A stretch of 64,000 bases of DNA from NCBI GenBank assembly GCA_016713425.1, contig JADJPE010000005.1, positions 1,798,001-1,862,000 of the forward strand, written 5' to 3'. Source of the stretch: Deltaproteobacteria bacterium. GTDB taxonomy: Bacteria > Myxococcota > Kuafuiibacteriia > Kuafuiibacteriales > Kuafuiibacteriaceae. Each line of letters starts with the position of its first letter. Position 1 is the first letter of the stretch. Of the stretch, positions 1 to 8,576 are shown one piece after another. The notes below the pieces were generated by a model. The model saw nothing but the letters and a program-made list of their open reading frames with translations, was not told where the DNA came from and did not search any database. A program made the position numbers and the translations under genes.

Positions 1-878
1 CGGACCTCGCCTACATCCTCGTGTTTACCGAGAACGCTGAGCCGTGCGGCATGGCGAATGCGGACAGCGCCGTCGCCCTGGCAGAGCTTCTCAGAGCGAC
101 CCTTGGCAGTCTCCCGCATCGCCTCGATCCCGCGTTGCGCGCCGAATTCCGCATCGGATACCACGACTACTCGTTGATCAACTTGGGCTGGGCGGGTGGG
201 GACTCGCCGATCGCCTCTCCGATGGGCTTCGACTTCCTGAGCATGGTTGCCTACGGGCTGGATCGTTTGAGCGACACAGAGATCGCCGCTGAAATCGACC
301 GGCGGGCCGGACGTTTCCGAGCTCTCTATCCGTCGACACCTCTCATTATCGGAGAATCCGGTGCCTCCGCTTGCGACGGCAACGATGCGAATCAGGCACG
401 CGTCGCGCGCGCGATCGTTGAACATGCCACCAGCCACGGCATGGGTTCGAACATCTGGGGATGGCGGCCAGGCCCTCCCGGTCAGGAATGTGTGAACCCG
501 GTCTTTGGCGGACTTGCGGTCACGAATCAGGACGGGTCAATCAAGCAGGCGGTTGATGCGATCGCGGACGTCTTTCGGCCCCGAATCACCGGTGGCGGCG
601 TCGTGACCTCTTTCGATCCATGGGCCGTCTGGCTGACAGGAACGAACTTCGGTGAGTTCCTAAGCGTTCAGGTCTTCGATGGCGCAAACGCGTGGTCGAC
701 GCCACGCTCCGTCACGCTCGGAAGCGATTGCACGTGGCTCAGCTTCAGCCTCCCCGCCAACGTCCCTCCGTCGCGTTGCAACCTGGGTGGACAATCCTGC
801 CCGGTCTCGGCGGTTGTCACCGATGTCCGAAGCGGCCTCGCGTCTCCGCCTCAGGATGTGACGTTGCCAGCCCAATGA
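1..878 (+). CDS. Glycosidase-like TIM-barrel protein with C-terminal IPT-like domain (5' partial)
   Basis: The reading frame is open from base 3 and continues in coding style before the first possible start (GTG at 21), so the 5' part of the gene lies outside the window. The visible part reads like the last strands of a (beta/alpha)8 glycosidase. A hydrophobic strand ends in IIGESGAS, where the Glu sits as the nucleophile does in clan GH-A enzymes, and a Trp-rich NIWGWRPG strand follows. The last ~95 residues (PRITGGGV to the end) look like an IPT/TIG beta-sandwich with a Cys pair. No specific GH family can be assigned. It is probably an exported carbohydrate-active protein. It converges on the minus-strand gene ending at 1067. 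Confidence 0.6.
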   Translation, partial: DLAYILVFTENAEPCGMANADSAVALAELLRATLGSLPHRLDPALRAEFRIGYHDYSLINLGWAGGDSPIASPMGFDFLSMVAYGLDRLSDTEIAAEIDRRAGRFRALYPSTPLIIGESGASACDGNDANQARVARAIVEHATSHGMGSNIWGWRPGPPGQECVNPVFGGLAVTNQDGSIKQAVDAIADVFRPRITGGGVVTSFDPWAVWLTGTNFGEFLSVQVFDGANAWSTPRSVTLGSDCTWLSFSLPANVPPSRCNLGGQSCPVSAVVTDVRSGLASPPQDVTLPAQ

Positions 879-1066
879 ACCCACCAGTCCCCTGACATCG
901 ATGGCGGCGGATGCCAATGTTCCATGCTCGACGATCTTCGCTTCTCGATTGCGGGCGACGAAGACGCGAACGCCCGGCGCTAGACCGAGCACCGCGCCAC
1001 CACCTGAAGAAGCCGCCCCAACACGGCCTCGTCAAAAGGTACGTGGCCGGTAACGATCGAGTTGAG

Positions 1067-3883
1067 TCATGTCGTGAGCGCCTCCCGGAGCACGCCAATG
1101 GCTGAACGCATGGCGGGCGCATCAAGGCGAAGGTTCTCGAGCGCATCGACCGTGAGCGTGCGCAAGGCGTCGCTTTCGACGGAGTCGCCGGGCAGCGTGT
1201 AACCAATCTCGAACACGCCGGGAAGCGCCCCTGGTTTCTCCCGAAGAGCGCGCAGCACCGCCGAAGGCGGTAAGGGCACGGCGCGCTCGCACCCCACGGG
1301 GGCAACAACAGCAAACATCAAGCGATCGCCTTTGTCTCGACCAACCACGATCAAGGGGCGAACGCCAAATTGCGGCGAATCATAGCAGGCTTCGGCTTCG
1401 ATCTTCACGATCTCAGACGGACATCGAATGGTCTCACGAACCTTGGCCGCGTCCGAACTGGTGCTGAGCGCAAGAGGGTAGACCTTCCCACAGGACCGAT
1501 CGAAAGCGACGATCACATCGTCGTGGACCCAGTGGAACGATGTCTCCTTTGCGTTGAGATCGTCGGGCAAGGTGATGACCTTCATGCTGTGGCGATCACC
1601 ACGCATCGAAACGCGAAGGATACGACCATGAATAAACGCGTGGTCCGCGTAGCGAGGCCCCGCCAACGGGTAGTCGGCGCCGCCCATTCTGAAGAGCGTG
1701 GCTACATGCTCGTCGACCGGTCCGAGCTTTCGCACTTGGCCCGACGCCGAAACCTCGAAGAGCTCGCAGGCCCCAGTTCCTCTGGGCGGACCGCACTCAA
1801 CCAAAACCGACGCGTCGGAGTCGGCTTGGGTGCGATACACGCAGCGCGGAACCGAAGGCAGCGCAACACGAACGCTCGCGCCGCCGCGATGGGTGTCGAC
1901 GAGACGAACGCCAAGATGATCGGCAAAGAAATAGAAGCCCGGAGTGCGGACATTATCGGCCGGGCGAGGGATGACGGGGCGCTCGAGCCCCAAGAGGTAG
2001 CACATCCATTCGTCGTGGCGGGCGCGGCCTCTGGCACCGATGCGATCGGGACGAGAAGCCAGCGTGTCGGGGTGGCGGGGTCGGAATCGAATGCGGTCCC
2101 CGCCCGACGCAATCCACGCGTCGTACGCGGCCTTCTCAAGCGCGGGTTCAACGGGAAGGAATCCGGCGGTTCGAGTGGTCACCGGTTGAGCCAGCGCTGC
2201 GAAGAGGAGCGCTCTTGTGAGGCCGATCTGCTCCGGTGTCAGGTGTTCGAATCCCGTCCCATCAAAGTTTGCGGGGCGCGCACGCATCGCAACATCGACG
2301 GTGCGTCCTCGATAGGCAGAGAGCTCTGCCTCATTGAACTCAATCGCCATGGAGGAGGCCGAGATAAGCACCCCATTAAACCCACCGAGCCCACCAAGCC
2401 GGTCGCCATCAACAGATGTCTTGCCCACACAACCGACGACCACCGTAGCCTCGGACAACAGCTCGGGCGTAAGCGCTTCGCTCGCCGAGAATCCTTGCGC
2501 GCGAATCGACGCACGCCGCGCTTCATCCGAATCGACGCACGACACCTCATGCCCTTGTTCCAGAAGCCGCTGGGCAAGCGAGGCGCCGACGGATCCCGCC
2601 CCGATCAAGATCACACGCTGAGGCCCAACAAGGGCGCGTTGCGCGAGAATGAGCCGGATGCTCTTGGCCAGCGCGAGACCGACAACCCGCGCCTCCCCCT
2701 CGACCTTGCTCGGGCATAACGCAACGGACACCGTCGCGAAACGAGGTCCCTTCTTGCGGAGCTCCGTCATTCCGCGCGATGTCTGCTCGACGGCATGATT
2801 GCCATCGGGAAAGATGCGCGCGAGACAAGCACACCATTTTTTGCGTTCGGACTCGGACCAGGAAGCCGGCCATCGATCGCCGCTTAGCACGAGCTGAAGC
2901 AGTCCGCCGTCGTCGAGCACAATGTAGCCGTCCTCGGGTCGAGCGCGATCGAGGTCATGGAGACGGGCGGCTACGAACCGATAGATTTCTTCGATCCTTT
3001 GGGCTTCGAAGTCGGCCGGCAGTACGGCATCACGGTCGTATCCTGGCCACGCGTCTACGCCCATGAGACGCAGCACCGCAACGACGAGCGGGTTGGTTCC
3101 ATAGGGCGTCCCGAGCACGTGGATGCGCTCCGGCGCCATCTTGGCTTCGATCAAGGCCTCAAAGAGCGGAAGGCTGGTGGGCAGAAGATGCTGTACTGCG
3201 ACCAATCCCTGTTTCTCAAACCGGTCCGAGGCGACCTGTGCTGTCACCGCGTCGAGCGCCGCAAGGCGCCGGGGCAGGAGATCGTCATGACGCATGAAAG
3301 CGTTCACGACGTCGAGACCACGTTCGCGCCCCACGGTGAGCTGGAGACCCTGGACCACGTCGGAGAGAAAGTTGTAGTTGGGTCGCGCGCGAGGCTTTCG
3401 GTGTTGCGCCGCCAACAGCGCGCCGGTGATCGATGCGCCCGAATCTGCAGCCGCCCGGCGGACAGACTTGAGCGAAAGCGTCCCTTCTTCGTTCACGTGT
3501 TCGACCAGCCAAGTCAGAAGCGCGCCGAGTACGATTGCGTCCTGAAATCCATCCACATGTTTGACAGACCGTTTGTCGATCCGACGCGCCAACTCGACCA
3601 CTTCGACCATGTGACGTCGCACGGGGCTATCTTTGGAACCGTTCCAAATCGCGTACGCGGCATCAACGAGCCCCGGGTCTTGAACCGCCCGAACGAGCGC
3701 CCCGGGCGTCAGAGTCGCGTGGCCAGCAAGCGACACCGCTCCACTGGACCGGCGCCATCCAATCCCGGGCACCGCCCCTTTGGACACAGACGGCGCCGCG
3801 GCGCGGACGGGCCGCCGAGAGCGAGTCGATCGCAGAGGCTCGCCCCCCTGAACGCGAACCGTGGTTCTCGAGGAAATGTGCAC
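1067..3883 (-). CDS. Divergent S-adenosylhomocysteine hydrolase-like NAD-binding protein, C-terminally extended
   Basis: 938 aa from a GTG start. The centre resembles adenosylhomocysteinase. There is a QHLLPTS stretch near residue 231, then VLDDGG (322-327), EQTSRG (365-370) where SAHH has EETTTG, a Rossmann glycine motif GAGSVG (428-433) followed by an acidic strand end (VDSDE), and VVGCVGKTS (482-490) where SAHH has the strand after the NAD site. The catalytic Lys-Asp-Asn-Cys group of true SAHH is not clearly kept, and the ~300 C-terminal residues, rich in beta-strand, match nothing I recognise. It may therefore bind NAD without hydrolysing SAH. An AT-rich TAATAC lies 9 nt before the GTG, but no convincing -35 or Shine-Dalgarno is seen, so the start is uncertain. 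The first 50 residues are Arg/Ser-rich. Confidence 0.6.
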   Translation of the reverse strand: MHISSRTTVRVQGGEPLRSTRSRRPVRAAAPSVSKGAVPGIGWRRSSGAVSLAGHATLTPGALVRAVQDPGLVDAAYAIWNGSKDSPVRRHMVEVVELARRIDKRSVKHVDGFQDAIVLGALLTWLVEHVNEEGTLSLKSVRRAAADSGASITGALLAAQHRKPRARPNYNFLSDVVQGLQLTVGRERGLDVVNAFMRHDDLLPRRLAALDAVTAQVASDRFEKQGLVAVQHLLPTSLPLFEALIEAKMAPERIHVLGTPYGTNPLVVAVLRLMGVDAWPGYDRDAVLPADFEAQRIEEIYRFVAARLHDLDRARPEDGYIVLDDGGLLQLVLSGDRWPASWSESERKKWCACLARIFPDGNHAVEQTSRGMTELRKKGPRFATVSVALCPSKVEGEARVVGLALAKSIRLILAQRALVGPQRVILIGAGSVGASLAQRLLEQGHEVSCVDSDEARRASIRAQGFSASEALTPELLSEATVVVGCVGKTSVDGDRLGGLGGFNGVLISASSMAIEFNEAELSAYRGRTVDVAMRARPANFDGTGFEHLTPEQIGLTRALLFAALAQPVTTRTAGFLPVEPALEKAAYDAWIASGGDRIRFRPRHPDTLASRPDRIGARGRARHDEWMCYLLGLERPVIPRPADNVRTPGFYFFADHLGVRLVDTHRGGASVRVALPSVPRCVYRTQADSDASVLVECGPPRGTGACELFEVSASGQVRKLGPVDEHVATLFRMGGADYPLAGPRYADHAFIHGRILRVSMRGDRHSMKVITLPDDLNAKETSFHWVHDDVIVAFDRSCGKVYPLALSTSSDAAKVRETIRCPSEIVKIEAEACYDSPQFGVRPLIVVGRDKGDRLMFAVVAPVGCERAVPLPPSAVLRALREKPGALPGVFEIGYTLPGDSVESDALRTLTVDALENLRLDAPAMRSAIGVLREALTT

Positions 3884-3972
3884 GAAGTAACAGTATTAAC
3901 GACCGTCCCGCGCTCCCTGATGCGTCGATCTTGCGACGGCAGAAACTCCAGGGGCAAACATCAAAACGGCAA

Positions 3973-4060
3973 GGCAACGTGGCAACGTGGCAACGTGGCA
4001 ACGTGGCAACGTGGCAACGTGGCAACGTGGCAACGCGGCAACGTGGCAACGCGGCAACGC
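3973..4060. repeat. 8-bp tandem repeat, 11 copies of GGCAACGT/C
   Basis: Eleven consecutive 8-bp units: seven GGCAACGT, then units alternating T and C at the last base (positions 4029, 4045 and 4053 end in C). It lies about 90 bp upstream of the GTG start at 3883 (minus strand) and 76 bp before the small plus-strand ORF at 4136. The unit is not a multiple of three, so copy-number changes would shift frame in anything translated across it. The rest of 3884-4135 holds no gene I can support. Confidence 0.95.
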
Positions 4061-4135
4061 GGCACGCCGTCCGTCGTCTTCGCGGATAGTCCAGACCGGT
4101 TGTCGCTGCAGCGGCGCGAACATGCGCAAGAGAAC

Positions 4136-4357
4136 GTGCACGCCCTTCGCTTGGTCACGCCGTCAGATGATGTCCAGGAGGCCGACCTTGAGCTGGCGCG
4201 GGCGCTGATCGCGCGAGCCGATCGCGCGCTCTCTCGGGTCGCCGAAGGTCCCCTCGCCGAGCGGGCGCGAATGTCGATCGAGCTTCTGACGGCATCGGTC
4301 CGAGATCGGAGCATCGACATCCAGGAGCGTACCGACGCTCTGAGCGATGAATCCTGA
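4136..4357 (+). CDS. Small helical hypothetical protein (73 aa)
   Basis: The ORF from GTG 4136 to the TGA at 4357 has strongly coding-like base use: G-rich first positions, a G/C-rich third position, and an amphipathic Ala/Arg/Glu/Leu composition (for example LELARALIARADRALSRVAE). I recognise no family. The start is uncertain. The frame is open upstream through the 8-bp repeat, where GTG codons recur every 24 nt, and a TTG at 4099 is also possible. Only a weak AAGAG precedes GTG 4136. It converges on the TatD gene, with 66 bp between the two stops. Confidence 0.4.
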   Translation: MHALRLVTPSDDVQEADLELARALIARADRALSRVAEGPLAERARMSIELLTASVRDRSIDIQERTDALSDES

Positions 4358-4423
4358 GGACTGGAATCGCGGACGAGTCGTGGGTTTGAAGCGAGGCCTC
4401 GGTGGGCCGAGCGCCGCCGCCGC

Positions 4424-5218
4424 TCAGCCGGCGATCGGCAAACGAAAAAGCCGGACCGTATTCTCGACCGTGAAGCGCGACACCGTCGCCAGCTCTTCTC
4501 CCCAGGCTTCGGCGAGTGCTTCGGCGGTTCGAAGCACGAACGCGGGTTCGTTGCGGCGCCCACGATGCGGGACCGGTGCGAGGTAGGGGCAGTCGGTTTC
4601 GACGAGAACTCGGTCTTTCGGAAGTTCCCTTGCAATCTCACGCAGGGCGTCTGCGTTCCGGAAGGTGAGCACGCCCGAAAAGGAGATGTGCCATCCGAGG
4701 TCGATGGCCGCACGCGCCAGCTCGGGCGAACCGGTGAAACAATGAAACACGCCGCGGAGCTCCGACGCCCGTTCTTCGCGGAGAATTCGAAGGGTGTCTT
4801 CTTCGGCTTCACGTGTGTGCACGATGCAGGCGAGGTCGAGCGCCTTTGCCATGCGAAGGAAGCGGCGGAAGGCCTCGATCTGGGCATCCTTTGGGGACAG
4901 GTTGTAATGGTAGTCGAGACCCGTTTCGCCAATGCCAACGACCTTCTCGTGCTTGGCCATCGCCTCGATCGCAGCCAGGGTCGCGTCATCGGCCAATGAT
5001 GCATCGTGCGGATGGATCCCAACCGTTGCGAAGATGTGATCGTACCGCTCTGCGAGCGCCAAGGTACGTGGGTTGCTGTCGCGGCCATCACTCGCGCCGA
5101 TGCAGATGATATGCGTAACACCCGCTTCCTGAGCGCGGAGAAGTGTCTCGTCGAGATCCGATTCGAACTTTGACCCGTCGAGGTGAGCGTGGCTGTCGAT
5201 GAACATGGGGGGCCTCAT
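4424..5218 (-). CDS. TatD-family metal-dependent hydrolase (DNase)
   Basis: 264 aa, the usual family length. The metal-binding TIM-barrel motifs are all present in order: HAH (10-12) after the first strand, GETGLDYHY with the bridging Glu, IVHTREA, FHCFTGS and ETDCPYLAP. TatD proteins are Mg-dependent 3'-5' exonucleases or deoxyribonucleases acting in DNA repair. The start could equally be Met5 (5206). The gene is last of a minus-strand group: it begins 5 nt after the HEAT-repeat gene, and metG is two genes upstream. metG-tatD linkage is common in bacteria and supports the call. Confidence 0.93.
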   Translation of the reverse strand: MRPPMFIDSHAHLDGSKFESDLDETLLRAQEAGVTHIICIGASDGRDSNPRTLALAERYDHIFATVGIHPHDASLADDATLAAIEAMAKHEKVVGIGETGLDYHYNLSPKDAQIEAFRRFLRMAKALDLACIVHTREAEEDTLRILREERASELRGVFHCFTGSPELARAAIDLGWHISFSGVLTFRNADALREIARELPKDRVLVETDCPYLAPVPHRGRRNEPAFVLRTAEALAEAWGEELATVSRFTVENTVRLFRLPIAG

Positions 5219-5223
5219 GCGCG

Positions 5224-6249
5224 CTAGGGTTTGGTTTCACGCGGTCGCGGATGGACGGCGAGGAAGTTGCGTGCGGCTTGGCTCGGGAGCTTCTCCAAGG
5301 CCTCGAACGCTTCCACCAGGAGCGGGCGAGGCGTTCTTCGATCTTCGATGACTTGCATGAGGACGTCTGCGGCGCGCTCGAACCCGAGCTCTCCGAGCTC
5401 TCCGAGCGCGCGAGCTGCGGTCTCCCGCAACTTGTCTTTCGGATTCTGCAGGACTTCTTCGAGAATCGCGTATCCCGACGTGATCCGATGAGAGGCGATC
5501 AAAGACAATGCATAGGCCCGTTCGGTTCGGTTGCGCGCCCGCGTTCGGCGGAGAAGCGTCCGAGCACCCTCCGGATGCCCGAGGCTATGGAGCGTGGCCA
5601 GCGCGGTCAGCCGGTCCGGCCACGGAAGAAACCGGCGTTGAGCGAGACGCTCGAGCGCCGGAATGGCCTCCGGCGAGGCCAAGCGGCGCAAGCCTTCGCA
5701 GGCATCGAGCCGTCGGTTCTTGTTGTTCAGGCCGTGCTCGAGAATCTCTCGCCCTCGCGCAATACCCATCGAGGCCAAGGCAAAGGCCGCCTCGAATCTC
5801 ACGCCCTCGTCGTCGTCTTGCTCGACGCGCTCGACGAGCGCGGCGGCCGTGGACGGGGCGCGCAGGTCGCCGAGCGCGGCGGCCGCCTGCTGGCGCACGC
5901 CGGGTGCGCCATCGACCAGGAGATCGAGCAGGATGGCCAGTCGGTCGTCGAGCGTGCCTTCCGCGGCACAGGCCTCGGCCGGCTGTCCTCGTCTTGGCAG
6001 AAGCGCGCACAACGTCGCGAGCTCGGCGCGAACGCGCCCATCTGGATCGGCCGCGAGCACTTCTCCGTGGGCAGCCAGCGCTTCGTCGAGGCTCACCGCG
6101 CCTTCAAGCCAGAGCCGGCCCATGTCTTCGAGCGTGGCAAGACGGATCTTGGGATCGGGACTTCGTAGACCCTCCGCGGGGTGAGGCCCGAGAATACCGC
6201 GCCCGGGGCTCACGCCTTTGGGGTCCGCGTCTACGCTCGGCTCGATCAC
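5224..6249 (-). CDS. HEAT-repeat protein between metG and tatD
   Basis: 341 aa made largely of ~30-residue helical hairpins of HEAT/PBS-lyase type, seen as repeated patterns such as RQQAAAALGDL, RFEAAFALASMG and RETAARALGELGELG, from about residue 40 to 320. It is a scaffold fold with no catalytic motif, so the partner and function are unknown. The ATG overlaps the metG stop (ATGA at 6246-6249), so it is probably translationally coupled to metG, and tatD follows after 5 nt. Confidence 0.8.
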   Translation of the reverse strand: MIEPSVDADPKGVSPGRGILGPHPAEGLRSPDPKIRLATLEDMGRLWLEGAVSLDEALAAHGEVLAADPDGRVRAELATLCALLPRRGQPAEACAAEGTLDDRLAILLDLLVDGAPGVRQQAAAALGDLRAPSTAAALVERVEQDDDEGVRFEAAFALASMGIARGREILEHGLNNKNRRLDACEGLRRLASPEAIPALERLAQRRFLPWPDRLTALATLHSLGHPEGARTLLRRTRARNRTERAYALSLIASHRITSGYAILEEVLQNPKDKLRETAARALGELGELGFERAADVLMQVIEDRRTPRPLLVEAFEALEKLPSQAARNFLAVHPRPRETKP

Positions 6250-8474
6250 GAAATCTTCTCACCTGGCTTGGCCGTCTCAGGCAGCGTCAACAGCGAGAGA
6301 TCCTTTCCGCCTGGCCCAGCAGCGAGAACCATGCCTTCGCTGATTCCAAATCGCATCTTGCGTGGCGCAAGGTTGGCAACGACCGCCACACGAAGACCTT
6401 GAACGCTCGCCGGCTCGAACGCTTGTCGAATGCCCGCAAAGATCGTGCGCGGTCGCGCTTCGCCAAGATCTACGGTCAGGCGGAGGAGCTTCTCGGCACC
6501 TTCGACTAAGTTGGCCTCGAGAATGAGCCCCACCCGGAGATCGACTTGCGCAAACGTGTCGATCGAGATGAAGGCGCTCTCTTTGCTGTCGGCGGTGGCG
6601 GTGGCGGTGGCGGTGGCGGTGGCGGTGGCGGGAGCTTGGCTCCGCTCGCCCTTCTTGTCTGTCGCTGCGCTCTTGGTTTCTGCCTTGTTGGCGTTGGCGT
6701 TGGCGTTGGCGTTGGAAAGGGACACGCTGGTTGTGTCTTTGGATGCCTCGATGATCGCATCCAGCGCGTGGCGTTCGATCCGATCGAAGATTCGTTCAGG
6801 CTTTCCGATGGGTCGGTTGACCAGGTCGAAGGCCCAGGCTTCAGAGAACGTCGTGGGTTCGGCCGGCAGCCCCAAAATCGGATAGACCTTGGCGGCGAAG
6901 GCCGGGAGCGCGGGCGTGAGGACCACCGCGGCGCTGCGCGCGAGGTTGAGGCACAAGGTAACGACGTTCCGAGCGCGTTCCGCATCGGTCTTCAGAAGTT
7001 TCCAGGGTTCGGCGTCTTGAAAGATCTTGTTGCCGAGGCGCGCAATCTCGACTGCGTTTCGGACCGCCGAAGCGCTATCGAACCCAGCGTATGCGGTTTC
7101 GGCCGACTCGGCGAGCCGTCTCGTTTCGTCGAGGTGGGCCACCGCGTCGCTCGGCAACGCGCCGTATTGTCCGTCAAGTTTGGTTGCAAGGAAAGAAGCA
7201 GCGCGCGAGACGAGGTTCACGAGCTTCCCGATGAGGTCTGCGTTGATGCGATCGATGAACTCTTCGAGAACGAGGTCGATGTCGTCGATCGTGGGTCCCG
7301 TCTTCGAGGCGAGGTAGTAGCGCAGGTAGATCGGATCGAGATGCTCGGCAAACGTACGTGCGTTGATGAAGGTCCCGCGTGTCTTTGACATCTTGACACC
7401 ATCGACCGTCAGGAACCCGTGCACATGGACACGATCGGGGAGCGCCAAGTTCGAAGCGTGCAACATGGCGGGCCAGAACAGCGTGTGGAAGTAGACGATG
7501 TCCTTGCCGATGACGTGAACAATCCGGCCCCGCTTTTCTCGCCAGACGCGATCTACGAGACGGCCGCTGCCCAGTCGGCCTCCGAGGCCGGATTCAGACT
7601 GATCTCCAGGCCCCGATCCAGTGTCCACGCTCGATCCAGACCCGGCGTGGGGCGGAATGTCTGCCCCGCGGAAGCTATCCGTCGATGAGATGTAGCCGAT
7701 CGGCGCATCCAGCCAAACGTAGAAGAATTTGCCCGGCAGGTCTGGGATCTCGAACCCGAAGTACGGCGCGTCGCGAGAGATGCACCAGTCTTTGAGTCCG
7801 CCCGCGAGCCAGCCATCGACCCAATTCTTCACCTCCGCTTGGAGGCGACCTTCGGATCCAACCCATGCGCGGAGTACTTCGCTGAATTGAGAGAGGCCGA
7901 TGAACAGGTGCTCCGATTCCTTGAGCACCGGACGCGTGCCCGTGATGACGCTGACGGGATCTTTGAGCTCGGTCGGCTCATAGGTTGTCCCGCAGTTCTC
8001 GCAAGCGTCTCCGTATTGGTCCGGGGTCGAGCACTTGGGGCATGTGCCTTTGATGAAGCGGTCCGGCAAGAATCGCTGGGCCGACTCGTCGAAGTACTGT
8101 TCGACCTTCCGCGTCTCGAGATGGCCGCCGCGCTTCAGGTGATCGTAGATCTCATGGACCCATCGGCGGTTCTCTTCCGCGTTCGTCGACGCGTAGTTGT
8201 CGAAGCGGATCCCAAAGCGCGCGAAGTCCTCGATGTGTTCTCGCGCGAATCTTGCGATGAAGGCCTCCGGTTCGATGCCCATCTTCCGTGCGTTCAGCTC
8301 GATCGGTGTGCCGTGTGTGTCGTCGGCACAGATGTAGTACGCCTCCTCGCCAGCCAGACGGCGCGCGCGCACGTACACGTCGGTCATGATGTACTCGACC
8401 AAGTGGCCGATGTGGATGCTTCCGTTTGCGTATGGTAAACCCGCAGTAACGATCGTTGGCGTAGGCTGAGCCAT
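6246..8474 (-). CDS. metG: Methionyl-tRNA synthetase with C-terminal tRNA-binding domain
   Basis: 742 aa class I synthetase charging tRNA-Met. Motifs: HIGH at 21-24, a four-Cys zinc knuckle (CPKC...CENC, near 144-160), GKDIVYFH, and KMSKTRGT near 360 as the KMSKS loop. The last ~100 residues (VDLRVGLI... to end) are the EMAP-II/Trbp111-type tRNA-binding domain. Two oddities are visible. There is a ~35-residue Gly/Ser/Asp-rich insertion just before VHVIGKDIVYF, in the connective region of the catalytic domain. The linker before the tRNA-binding domain contains two 6-bp microsatellites coding for (Asn-Ala)n and (Ala-Thr)n. These explain the length relative to E. coli MetG (677 aa). Confidence 0.97.
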   Translation of the reverse strand: MAQPTPTIVTAGLPYANGSIHIGHLVEYIMTDVYVRARRLAGEEAYYICADDTHGTPIELNARKMGIEPEAFIARFAREHIEDFARFGIRFDNYASTNAEENRRWVHEIYDHLKRGGHLETRKVEQYFDESAQRFLPDRFIKGTCPKCSTPDQYGDACENCGTTYEPTELKDPVSVITGTRPVLKESEHLFIGLSQFSEVLRAWVGSEGRLQAEVKNWVDGWLAGGLKDWCISRDAPYFGFEIPDLPGKFFYVWLDAPIGYISSTDSFRGADIPPHAGSGSSVDTGSGPGDQSESGLGGRLGSGRLVDRVWREKRGRIVHVIGKDIVYFHTLFWPAMLHASNLALPDRVHVHGFLTVDGVKMSKTRGTFINARTFAEHLDPIYLRYYLASKTGPTIDDIDLVLEEFIDRINADLIGKLVNLVSRAASFLATKLDGQYGALPSDAVAHLDETRRLAESAETAYAGFDSASAVRNAVEIARLGNKIFQDAEPWKLLKTDAERARNVVTLCLNLARSAAVVLTPALPAFAAKVYPILGLPAEPTTFSEAWAFDLVNRPIGKPERIFDRIERHALDAIIEASKDTTSVSLSNANANANANKAETKSAATDKKGERSQAPATATATATATATADSKESAFISIDTFAQVDLRVGLILEANLVEGAEKLLRLTVDLGEARPRTIFAGIRQAFEPASVQGLRVAVVANLAPRKMRFGISEGMVLAAGPGGKDLSLLTLPETAKPGEKIS
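6594..6717. repeat. Two 6-bp microsatellites inside metG linker
   Basis: On the plus strand, a run of GGTGGC units (about 6594-6640) and a run of TTGGCG/GTTGGC units (about 6683-6715) lie ~45 bp apart. Both units are multiples of three and are translated on the minus strand as Ala-Thr and Asn-Ala dipeptides in the MetG linker. Copy changes would alter linker length without breaking frame. Confidence 0.9.
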
Positions 8475-8576
8475 GGCCGACGACTGGTAGCAGTTTGGGC
8501 GACGTCCGCAAAGTCTTGTGAAGTCTGAGTGGGTTGGCGTGCGAGGACAACCTCGCCCGGCCTGGAGCCTCGACGT

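Noticed and set aside
1370..2719. 449-aa plus-strand ORF
   Set aside because: Exactly antisense to the SAHH-like gene. Arg/Gly/Asp-rich with no motif; the minus frame carries the recognisable fold.
3973..4060. CRISPR-like array
   Set aside because: The 8-bp units are contiguous with no spacers.
2957..4357. 466-aa plus-strand ORF through the 8-bp repeat
   Set aside because: Its first two-thirds are antisense to the SAHH-like gene. Only the last ~73 residues look coding and are listed separately.
3961..5121. 386-aa minus-strand ORF
   Set aside because: Runs through tatD in another frame and ends in the repeat. Ser/Arg-rich shadow.
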